Source: Quercus robur
Taxonomy: Eukaryota; Streptophyta; Magnoliopsida; Fagales; Fagaceae
DNA length: 64,000 nucleotides
Assembly (NCBI RefSeq): GCF_932294415.1
Contig: NC_065536.1
Location: forward strand, 39,888,354 to 39,952,353
Direction of reading: 5' to 3'
The notes beneath the pieces are model-generated. The model had not been told where the DNA came from, did no database searches, and saw nothing but the letters and a program-made list of their open reading frames with translations. Position numbers and translations under genes: made by a program. Below are positions 35,346-45,309 of this stretch, piece by piece. Each line of letters begins with the position of its first letter. Positions within the stretch are counted from its first letter, which is position 1.

Positions 35346-37640
35346 ATCTGGCATAAATTAAAGGTGATTAATGGCCCATTAAGTGACTATTGGCCCATTA
35401 GGTCAAATGCAAAGCATAAACATTCTAATTCTCTTTTTAAGGAGCATGACACATGAGGAAAACTCACATAATTGAGTTCCTACTTTTTCTTTAATAAATT
35501 TCTTTTATAAGCTTGAATTTCATTCAAGAGAGAGTGGCTATGTACCTTACAAGCAGATTCAATGAACTACTAGACAAAGAAAAAAGTGTTATTTGTGTTA
35601 TAATTTATTGGCAAATTTAAAAGAAAGAGAATTGCATTAGGGTAAAGTGAAGGCATTTGTTTTGGATGTGTTTATGCCTGGTAGTAAACAGAGTCATGGC
35701 ATGACCAACATATACCCACAAATAAAACAACAACAACAAACAAAAAGGAAAGAAAAGAAGTCAATTCATGAACCTAAAAGAATATATATCTATGGTGATT
35801 GGAGCATATACACTTGAATCGAAATTAACATAATGAGTATTAAATTGTCAGAAAAGCTAACAAATAAAACATTGCATGGAGTAAAAGGACTCATTTCAAG
35901 AAAAGCATTAAACTCTCACATGACAAAGAGCTTCAAGCTAAGTTCTAGATTCTGAAATATAACACAAAAAACATTTTAAAATACTATATAAAATTTTGGT
36001 AAGTAAAATACCAAATTAATATTCACCAATCACATTCGTTATATAATTATCTATTATGCTATAACTGCTGCCTCAAATAGATAAGTTTCAAGCTTAATCA
36101 AGAATAAATCATCAAAAGATGCATTGGTGCACAAAAATCTAAAAATGAATAAAAAATTATTGGATTGGAAGCATGAAACTCCAAATGAAGTGCAAGAAGA
36201 CAAAAAGATCCTGCTATATTTTCTTCTAGTGTTTGCAAGCTAGATAATGAAGCACTTGGTAGGAAAAGCAAATAAGGTATCCAAACAAGCACATTAAAAG
36301 CAACAAGAACCACATGATATTGGAAAAAAGCTATAACATGAGAAAAAAAAAAAAGGAAAGATGTAACCAAAGGTAACCCAAATAAACCAAGAAGATTATG
36401 AGATAAAGAGTTAATCAACCAACAGTAAAAGGACTAATTACTACAAAACTGATGTAGGGGAAACGTAAGCCTAAAAGATTTTTTTTTTTTTTTTAAAAGA
36501 AACCATTAGTCCCTTATCTTTTATTTCTCTATGTTATATTTTATTTATTATTATGTATTTAGTATTACAAAATGTCATGTCACTAGCAAGTGACTCTTAA
36601 TGAAGTTGGATGGTTAGAATCTAATTGTTATATGTAAGATAAAGGATTAGGATTCTATGGTTACTAAAGTTTATTATAAAAAAGCCTATGTTATCTTTAA
36701 TTCTGTTATCTTTTTCTTTTGATTTAATCTTGATTGTTACTAAAATTTCTTCTTAAACCCTTCTTCTACATTAGACCTAAGTTCTCCTCACCAAATAAAC
36801 AATCATGAGACTTAACAGTCCACGCTGGTAGTGCCACTAATTTGGAATCCAATTCACTAGTTATAGGTTCGTTAAAAGAACTTATATAAGAAAACTAATC
36901 TTTATAAATATATATATAATGAAATTTATTGAACCAAAAAAATGATCACCCAAGTCTCTAGGGTGTATACAACTTGGCACCGAAAACAATCAAACACTCA
37001 AATAACAAACATCTATCCAATCACAAACCAAAAATTAAGAGTGAATTCTTATAGCTAACATCCAATCCAATAAAGTTCTAAAGAAAAACAATTTCAGTTC
37101 CGCTAAAGTCCTTTCTAAATCCTTAAAGCTTTGGTAAAGTCATTCCATAGATACCTTTAAACCCATTACATAGCTACAACCCTTATTAGATGGTAAAAAT
37201 ACACCCCCTCCTTCCTATCATCTTAAATGTAAATATCCTAAGATTAAAAAAAAAAAAAAAAAATTTAAAGATAGTTTCCATAGAAAGCTATAACCCCATT
37301 ACATAGATATAACCATTATCTAGTTCATTCCCTATAAAGAAGAAATTTAACACACTAAGATAGAAGAAATTTGACACACAAATACATGTTCGCAAACACA
37401 CACAATGCAAGCATGGCAGACAGTTTAGCGCTTAATCATTTTTACAAATAAACTGAAACCAAACTACATATCATCCAAAATGGCAGACAGTTTAGCGCTT
37501 AATCATTTCTTTCCTTTTTGTTTGTTGTTGTTTTTTTACCCCACCTAAACCCACAAATACCGACATGTACCCCAAAATAACCCTAACCCCCAAATGCTCA
37601 AGCAAATATTTAGGTAAGGTGACATACCTTGTGATTCCAA
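35346..37640. other. AT-rich leader or intergenic DNA, no gene
   Basis: Upstream of the second PMD copy. Nothing coding is supported. A direct repeat GGCAGACAGTTTAGCGCTTA occurs at about 37415 and 37483. Poly-T and poly-A runs lie near 36480 and 37245. Confidence 0.4.
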
Positions 37641-37654
37641 ACTGAAGATGTTGA

Positions 37655-37905
37655 CCAAGAGTGAGAGTACAGAGCATGAGCAAGAGGGAGAGTACAGAGC
37701 GAGAGCGAGACTGAGAGGGAGAGTGAGAGTAAGAGCGAGAGGGAGAGTGAGAGTGAGATTGAGAGCGTGTGGGAGAGTGAGAGTGAGATGATAGCGAGAT
37801 TGAGAGAGTGAGAGGGAGAATCAGAAAGTGAGAGTGAAAATCTGTGATGAGAGAGTAAGACTAAGTGGGAGAGACGGAGATTCAGAGAGTTAAGTGTGTG
37901 GGTGT
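37655..37905. repeat. GAGAGTGAGAG purine-rich block
   Basis: Low-complexity GA-rich repeats (GAGAGGGAGAGTGAGAGT and similar). The position relative to the second PMD copy matches the GA- and GC-rich block at 27300-27780 relative to the first copy, so it may be its promoter region. An open frame of Ser/Leu repeats here is an artefact. Confidence 0.7.
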
Positions 37906-37917
37906 AAAAAACAGGGG

Positions 37918-38062
37918 CCATACCCGAGTTCACTGAACTCAAGTATGAGTCTAGATCACTGACCTAGCTGGCATGTTTTAATCCTAAATGCCATGTCAAA
38001 TGGTGCCACGGTGCAGGACTTCTAGGAACTTGAGTTTGTAGAGCTCGAGTACCAAAAAGTGG
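37918..38062. repeat. Palindromic modules, probable end region of the second PMD element
   Basis: CCGAGTTCACTGAACTCAAG and AACTTGAGTTTGTAGAGCTC are stem-loops like those at the right end of MULE-1, placed just beyond the GA-rich block. A terminal repeat and target duplication for this element were not found. Confidence 0.6.
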
Positions 38063-38429
38063 TAGATCACTAATAAGTTCTGAAACAGTGTTTTTTTGCT
38101 ACAAATTTTGCAAAATGGTGGTATTAAGCCATTTTCACCCCAATAATGTAGTTTCACCTTAAGAAAGATAGCAAGTTTCATAGTTAAATGAGCTTCTAAG
38201 TTTACAAATCTTCTAACCCAACAAAACTCCAAACAAAGACATTTTTTTCCCTTTGAAAACTCTTTCTTTTAAAATTCAATATGATGATTGTTATACAGAT
38301 TTCAAAAACAAATAAGAGTTTTCCATGCAAAAAGAAAGTTAAATAAAAGAAATTGTGACAACTATATCATAGATGTCAAATTATGATAGTTGTACTACAA
38401 ATATCAGATGATGATAGTGTTGTATATAT
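38063..38429. other. Intergenic, nothing recognised
   Basis: No supported gene. It may include the outer terminal repeat of the second PMD element. Confidence 0.3.
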
Positions 38430-39115
38430 AGGTATATACATGGGATAGGTTGTAATAATGATGTTTGAGTTTGGAGAGTATTGCTTCATAAAGTGAAAAT
38501 TCAAGTTCTGGAATTTTCCAAGTGAAATTCGAATTAAAGGATTTTTGATTGGTCAAAACTTTTGATCAATCGATTAAAATGATGAAGAAAACAATCCTGG
38601 AGTCACCAGATGATTCAATTGCTATTCGATTGATCGAAAAGAACATTCAATTGATTGAAAGGAACTCTCGACCGATCGAAACTCATAAAACTGAGTTTTC
38701 TACAGGATCTTCTGGTAACTGTTCTCAATACTTGAAGAGGTTTCAAACCTTGTGAACAGTTTTATGAAACATTTTAACTCTCCATAACCCCTTATTGGTA
38801 TAAATAGAGGCTTATGTTCATAATTGCTATCTGTAGAACCCAACAAAAAAGTAAGTTAGAGAGAAACACAAGAAATCCTATGGTTATTCTCCATAATTGC
38901 TATCTGTAAAACCCAACAACTTGGTTGTATCCTAGAGACAAGTTTGCGATAACCCTTTAGTAACAAAAGTGTGGGGGCAAATATTATCTAAGGATAACAG
39001 TTTTGTACTTCCAAGTTATCTATTTCTATTTCTCTTTTGTGTTATCCTTGTTTTTCCTTTATTACTTTGTGTATTATCCACAATAGATAGTTGTGAAACC
39101 ATGCTTAGGCCTCAC
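38430..39115 (+). mobile_element. LTR-like segment
   Basis: A TATA-like TATAAATAGAGGC at about 38800 is preceded by repeated TCGATTGATCGAAA-like motifs (38560-38690) and followed by a T-rich downstream part, as in copia LTRs. A duplicated CATAATTGCTATCTGTA(G/A)AA occurs at 38819 and 38892. TG/CA borders and a target duplication were not found, and no internal domains are next to it. Confidence 0.35.
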
Positions 39116-39860
39116 ATTTGATTGTAGTAGGTAAATTTTAAGAACCGTTCTATGTTTGCAAGACTCCCCACCCCCAAGGAAAAAATTTCCCCTGCATGTC
39201 CATTTGAAGTTTGCTATCGCATTTTACATTTTTTTTTTCTTGGGTCAAATTTCGTAATTAATTTCATAAGAAAAGCACAGTAAAAACATCGAGGCCGTGC
39301 TTGGAATGTTGGACATATAAATTCTGTACCACTTTCTATACTTGCTTTTATTATTTTGGCTTTTACTATTGAAATGAAACTCCACTACACATTGGGCATT
39401 AATTTTTTGGTAAAATTTACCTATATTATTTTAGGTGTATAGTAGATTATGTTCCTACAAAATATTAAATTTAAGCTCATAGTTGCATTGCATTTAATTA
39501 TTTTTGAAAATAATCACTATTTGAGTTACATTAGGCCTCATGACGAGGGTAGAGCCATTGCAGATACACATGCTTGGAGTAGGTCAAATTCATTTGAAAT
39601 TTGAATGGAGAAAAATTGGAACTTTTGAATATGGAGGGTCCCAGTGCTGATCGGCCCCCATCGTTTGCCGATCAATAGATGGGGAGGTGATCCTAGTTTA
39701 ATTGCACAAAACATAACTACGTATATGATGTTCTTATGAAAACAAGTTAATGAAATATAAGCTATTTAAATTGTGTAATGACCTTCTAGTTTAAAAACAT
39801 AATTTGTCTTGCGTCATAGTTGATGAGAGTCTACACTTGAAGGACCTAAAACCTGGGGAA
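39116..39860. other. Intergenic, nothing recognised
   Basis: AT-rich DNA without a supported gene or repeat. Confidence 0.4.
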
Positions 39861-40037
39861 AAATTCTTGTGCCACACCAAAAAGCACAACATTGGCCACA
39901 ACTCGCCCATGTGGCGAGTTGTGGTTGGTGGAGGAGTGATAGTAGGTCCATGTGGGGACACCCCTCCACCAACCACAACTCACCACATGAGCGAGTTGTG
40001 GCCAATGTTGTGCCTTTTGGTGTGACACAAGAATTAC
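39861..40037. mobile_element. About 177-bp hairpin (MITE-like) element
   Basis: Left arm ATTCTTGTGCCACACCAAAA... and right arm ...TTTTGGTGTGACACAAGAAT are near-perfect complements over about 75 bp. Inside each arm sits a smaller palindrome (ACAACTCGCCCATGTGGCGA on the left). The centre is about 30 bp. The termini differ from the MULE-1 family. No clear target duplication was identified. Confidence 0.75.
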
Positions 40038-40249
40038 TCAAACCTGGGTACTTGTAACACTTAAACCAAATATTTAAGCTTATTACAATTGATGAATGAT
40101 GTCTACTCAAAGAAAAAAGAAAAAAAAGAAGATATTTTGTCTTTATTCTTCTCATTATTAAGTCTTGATTGACTTCTTTCTCAAAAAAAGAAAAGTCTTG
40201 ACTTAATATTTTTGGAAATATTTTATCTTATTAAAGACTTTCCATGTTA

Positions 40250-40620
40250 AACAAGTAGGTTCCAGTTATCTTAACTGGTAAAGTCTCTGATAGTACCACT
40301 GTACACTCTTGGTTTGATGGTCACTCTACAAGTATAAGTGCTTGTGGGGTGTGGGGGGTAAGGACTGGGGTTCAAGTCTCCAAGAGAGAGTTTCACACAC
40401 ATATACACTTAGATTAGGCTAAAGTAGAATTCTATCTTGTATAAAAAAAAATAAAAAATAAAAAAAAGAAGTCTCTGATAGTTGAATTAAAGATTTAGGG
40501 TTCAATCCTCGTCTACACTAAAAATCGATTGGTGTCTTGGTTTGATGATAAAGAACTATCAACAGAAATGGATGTCATAGGTTGAAACTCTAAAAAAAAA
40601 ATATGTTAAACAAATTAATT
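40250..40620 (+). mobile_element. Older SINE-like element interrupted by a younger SINE
   Basis: With the inner SINE and one duplication copy removed, an A-box-like GTTATCTTAACTGGTAAAGT joins directly to a B-box GGGTTCAATCCTCG (40499-40512), the normal spacing in tRNA-derived SINEs. The 3' end is uncertain. Confidence 0.55.
40294..40468 (+). mobile_element. SINE with a perfect 13-bp target duplication
   Basis: A 175-bp insertion with A-box-like TTGGTTTGATGGTCACTC, B-box GGTTCAAGTCT (40371-40381) and an A-rich tail. It is flanked by AAGTCTCTGATAG at 40281-40293 and 40469-40481. These are the marks of a tRNA-derived SINE inserted by LINE machinery. It lies inside another SINE-like element. Confidence 0.9.
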
Positions 40621-41207
40621 TGAATTTCAAATTCAAATCTTTGTGACTTTTCATTTTTTAGGAAATTTCTTGTCATTTAATGCCTTGTTTTCTTCCTTAA
40701 CTAGCCCTAGAATTAATGAAGAAACCTAATCTTAATTGAAAGAAAATTAATGCTTATTAAATAAGAATCTTAAATTTTTTTGGTGTTTTGCATTTGATTA
40801 ATTTAAATAAAATAAAGCAAACAAAGGTAGATTATAACATGACTAACTTATAATATCGTGATTGCTGATGGTTATTTTGGCTGATTGATTTTTCAATAGG
40901 CTAGTTTCAACAATTCTTAATTAAAGTAGAGAAATTGTACAATATTTATTAAAAAATCAAGATGGAAATAATCAACATATAGGGTTCTACCCAAGGTGGC
41001 ATATGCCATTAGGCTCGAACATATTTCCAGGAACTACAAGAATATATGAACATGTGAGAGGAAATGTGGGAATCTTGGCGCACTAGACTAGCGTATGGCT
41101 CCACATTATGGCATATGTTGGATTCAAAGTGGCATGCATTAGTAGCGTACATCACTTTAGGAAGAATCCTAAATTCATCAAAAAGTTCAAGAAATTACTA
41201 ATGAAAT
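40621..41207. other. Intergenic, nothing recognised
   Basis: AT-rich DNA without a supported gene. Confidence 0.4.
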
Positions 41208-41732
41208 TGATGAGGCCGAAAATTGACCTCGTTAGTATGCTCCTCGTCAATGTTGATGGATGAGCTCTGGTACCTGTTGCCAAGGAAAGAAAGGTAAAGG
41301 AAGTTTCACCGGCATGGCACCAATACTAAAGGCAGCTAAATAGCTCTCAAAGAATTCTCTTGCAAGTATATATTTTGTTTTTCATATCTCTTTTACCTGA
41401 GTTCTATTTCCTTTTTATAGTTTGCCTCGGGTTGGTGTAGTTATGTTTGTTAATGCTCCTCTAAGCGTTTTTCTCTTGAAAGAAACGCAGCATTAATTGA
41501 CAATGAAGATTCTATTTAGAGTGAAACGAATGACCGTCGGGCCATCATTACCTTTGTAACTGATCCGGCGCACTTATTCCTTGTCAGCTATCCTGATGGC
41601 CTTTATTTATGCCTTCAATGAATGCGGTCCTATCTCGTCAATACGAATGGGGTCTTGCCCCTACACTCGTTCCTGATTTAGATGCAGTTTTGGTCGTCAT
41701 TAAGCTAGACGACCTCCACTTGATACTCGTCA
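41208..41732 (-). repeat. Probable 3' LTR of the gypsy element
   Basis: Plus-strand borders TGATGAGG and CTCGTCA give a TG...CA unit of 525 bp with imperfect TGAYGAG inverted ends. Right next to it, a run of seven C's (41736-41744 region) forms a minus-strand polypurine tract, as expected before a 3' LTR. The partner LTR is absent, so the borders are not confirmed. Confidence 0.55.
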
Positions 41733-42254
41733 ATTGCCCCCCCATTCCTTGGTTGTCAGGAACTTGGATGATCTTAGGAATGTGATCAGACGTGACGATT
41801 CGTATCTTCTCAGTTCTTGAAATTTGGCTCTTCGTCTTAAATGCAAAACGACTACTCTTCAGGAAAATAACACATGTTGGTCTTTTATTCATGGCGTGTG
41901 TGAAACTTCCTTGATTTTGGCGCACCTTAATTCCAATTTTTCCTTTTAGAGAAAACCATTCCTCTTCCTCCACCCTATTTGGTCTAAACTTTAGAGTGCT
42001 AAGAAATCCTCATACTTCGAAATTTCCTGGTAAGGCCTCTTTTCCCTATGCTTTGATGGTTGGTTTTGAATTCCTCAATTAAGAGTGCCCTTTGGTTTCA
42101 TTTTTCTTTGCTAGGTTGGAGTTTTTCTTAGAATATTCTTTTGGTCGGCGTCCCCAAGTGGGTTTATTTGTGTCTCGTTTTTTCTGTACTTAGGCCTGTT
42201 TTGCTTTCTCTCTACCCTCTAATCCGTCAATCTCTGATAAAGCACCATTCAGAG

Positions 42255-44449
42255 ATGGCCAGCATTGAGTATAGGGTAAATGATGTTAGGTCTAGTAAGT
42301 TGGAGACTGGATTGTCTTCCAACGCGGAGTCTTTGAGTAAGGTAGTTGATACTGCTGCTTCAAAGTTGCCTTCGTCTTCAAATTCTCCCTCCTTGCATGC
42401 TTTCTCTAAGTCTTGTTCCTTGAAAGAGAAACATTTAAACAAATTTAGGAAAATTTTTCAATTTCCTAGGGGTACCTCTGCAACTTTTCCCACGGAGAGG
42501 TGTGCTTTTACGAGGCTGACTTTTTGTGTGGCCTTTGTTTCCCCATCCATCCGTTTATCATGCAACTTCTGAACAAATTTCAAATCACCCCAGGTCAACT
42601 CGTCCCTAATGTTTGGAGGACAATCATAAGTTGTATGTCCATCTAGATGTCTGCTTGTGATGGGGAAATGATAACTTTGAATGAATTCCTATTTTTGTAC
42701 CGTTTGTAAGCCTCTACCCACTATGGGTATTTTGAACTTTTACCTTGGGATAGGAAATCTAGGATTGTTAGAGGTTTTCCTTCATCCTTTTGTGATTGGA
42801 AATCAAGATACTTTTTTATCTCTAGAATGGGTTGGGAAACCCTGTCTGACGATTTATGGGGGGGAGTCCCAAGATTACTATGAAAACAAGAAGTCCCAAC
42901 ACTTGGTGCATATTTTCATTGTCTTTTCTCGCTTTTCTTTCAAATCGTAATTGCCCATCTAATGATGTTTTCCTTTTGATTCTTAGCAGCTCTTGATCGT
43001 CCTGACTTAAAAGATAAACATTGCCATTGGGTTCATGTTGCTTTTGCCTACACCTGTGAAATTAAGGATTTTAACGACCTTGTCGATCCTCGTCATCTAT
43101 TTGACTGTTGTTAAGGTCCCGAAAGTATGTATTAGAAAAGATTTGCCAAGAGGAAAAGAGTAAGATCGTCTGTCCATAAGTTTCTAAAACTCCTTCATCT
43201 TTGTTAGCTTTGTTTGTACTCTGCCTAACTGCTTTTTTTTTTTTTTTCTTTTTTTTTTTACCTAGCAAAAATAGCCACTAGATATAGTAAAGAGAAGTAT
43301 GCCTGCATCAAGAATTTGAAGAATGTACCCTTATCCAATCTGACTGCTGATTCCAAGAAGAGGAAGTTGGGCGACGAGAAAAGTGAGGCTGCTGCTCTTC
43401 CTCCCGTTCATATTGCCTTTTCTTCTCCTAATCCATCCTTAGAAGTGACTAGCTTTTCCCCTCCAACTACCTGTGCTAAAGGATATAGTAAAGAGAAGTA
43501 TGCCTGCATCAAGAATTTAAAGAATGAACCCTTATCCAATCTGACTGCTGATTCCAAGAAGAGGAAGTTGGGTGACGAGAAAAGTGAGGCTGCTGCTCTT
43601 CCTCCCGTTCATATTGCCTCTTCTTCTCCTACTCCATCCTTAGAAGTGACTAGCTTTTCCCCTCCAACAACCTGTGCTAAAGGGAAAGGCAAGGTTGGGA
43701 GGAGCATTTGGAACGATCTTGCTACTGTTATGGGCCATGCTCATAACATAATTACTGACGATGAACTCAAGGGTTTGTCCTTTCCCATGAGCTGGTCAGC
43801 CATCATATCCATAAATTAGTACAGGTATGTGGTTTTTCTCTTTCAACATCCCTTTGGTATTTTTCTGTGTGCATAGTCTCTCCTCTCATGTGCTTGTTTC
43901 TATTAGGTCCTTGGGGAGTCATTGCACATCATGACTAACTATTTGAACATGGAAGAGAAGGTTGTGGTGGCCAACTCAAAGGTGGAGTCCGTCGAGGTAG
44001 AATGCTCCAAGTTGAGGAAAGATCTAATTGTTGCTATGAATGAGAGGAACGACGCGAATGAGAAAATAAAGGAGCTTACTGAGGCCTTACATGTAGAGAA
44101 AGTGCTTGTCATCCAGAAGGATGAAGAGATTCAAGCTGCCTTTCTAAAGACTGATGCAGAGAGAGAGAAAATCATCCAAAAATTCAAGCAGTCAGATGAG
44201 TTCTCAGATCTTCAATTTATCCAGTACTTCAAAGGGTTCGAGCTTCTATGTCGGTGGACAATGAAGCATCACAGCTTGGCCTTGGACTTCTCCAATTTAG
44301 GCTTTGAGAAGATTGACACCGAGGTGCTTGTAGATGAAGCCAAGGAGCAAGAAGAAACAGAAACTGGTGCAGCGATGGAGAAAGATTTGATTGGGAAGGA
44401 TCTTGCTGAAGGAAAGGATACCAAAGAGCCTGATGTTCCTCTTCCGTAG
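42255..44449 (+). pseudogene. Antisense extra ORF of the gypsy element ('putative gypsy type transposon' family)
   Basis: On the plus strand, opposite to pol, a decayed gene starts near ATG 42255 (MASIEYRVNDVRSS). Pieces read KFRKIFQFPRG, NKFQITPGQLVPNVWRTIIS, GEMITLNEFLFLYRL, and THYGYFELLPWDRKSRIVRG across at least one frame change and internal stops. This is the pattern of the plant domain once named 'putative gypsy type transposon' (Transposase_28). The C-terminal part has Ser/Pro/Lys-rich repeats and then a coiled coil with Glu/Lys-rich heptads at 43931-44449 (CSKLRKDLIVAMNERNDANE). Antisense ORFs between integrase and the 3' LTR are known from Tat-lineage elements. Function is unknown. 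Confidence 0.7.
43281..43682. repeat. 201-bp in-frame tandem duplication in the antisense ORF
   Basis: Units 43281-43481 and 43482-43682 differ at only a few bases. 201 bp equals 67 codons, so the protein repeats the block NLTADSKKRKLGDEKSEAAA without loss of frame. Confidence 0.92.
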
Positions 44450-45300
44450 TATATTCATTCTCCCTTTTTTTTTTTTTTTCTTTTTTTCTTTTTTTGGAGG
44501 GGAAAACAATGGTTGCCCCTTTGTTTTGGGGTTTCATCTTTGACGAACAATGGTTGCCTCCATGTTTTGGGGCCTTATTTTATTTATTTTATTTGCCTTA
44601 TTGCCTCTTGAGGCTTTGGTTTTGGACAAACGTTTTGCTACTAACCTGTTGTTTTGCTCATGCTATAACATAAGCTTGACTATTTACAACATTCTTGGCT
44701 CTGCGAATTAAACTAGTAGTTTTTTATCGCTTAGATTGTGCTTTTTATCACTTAATTCATAAGTTGAACTCATCATATATATATTGGCTGAGTCTGTTAT
44801 CTTCGTGATTTGAACTTAAAGTTTTTATCACTTAATTTGGATTTTTAACTTCGTCATTCATATTGACGAAGCTTTTATTCTCGTGATTTAAAACTTAAAG
44901 TTTTTATCACTTGATTTGGATTTTTAACTTCGTCATTCATATTGACGAAGCTTTTATTCTCATGATTTAAACTTAAAGTTTTTATCACTTAGTTATGATT
45001 TAAACTCATGTTTGATGTGGACGGAGTTTTTATCATAGTTGTCGTGCTTTGAACTTGTCTTTTCGATAAAAGCGATTTTCACCATGGAGTGTTTGACATC
45101 TAATCATTTGAAAAGAAATAGCTCTACAGACGTTTTGTCTATTTTATTCATCCTTGTTTATAAAAAGGGGATTACAAGGATAATACTTCACGAAAAAAAA
45201 AAAAGTACTAAAAATAAAACAAATGCATGAAAACAATGAAATCCTACTTATCTATTGATGAATAAATGAGGTGTTCCAAATTCTGGATTAATGTTGAAGG
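44450..45300. repeat. Spacer with about 79-bp tandem repeats
   Basis: AAAGTTTTTATCACTT recurs at 44818, 44897 and 44975, and the unit includes ACTTCGTCATTCATATTGAC, itself followed by GAAGCTTTTATTCTC. The block lies between the integrase end and the antisense ORF of the gypsy element. The remainder is T-rich. Confidence 0.75.
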
Positions 45301-45309
45301 TTCGTTCCC

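Noticed and set aside
37610-37942. 110-codon Ser/Leu-repeat frame
   Set aside because: Translation of a GA-rich simple repeat; no protein family.
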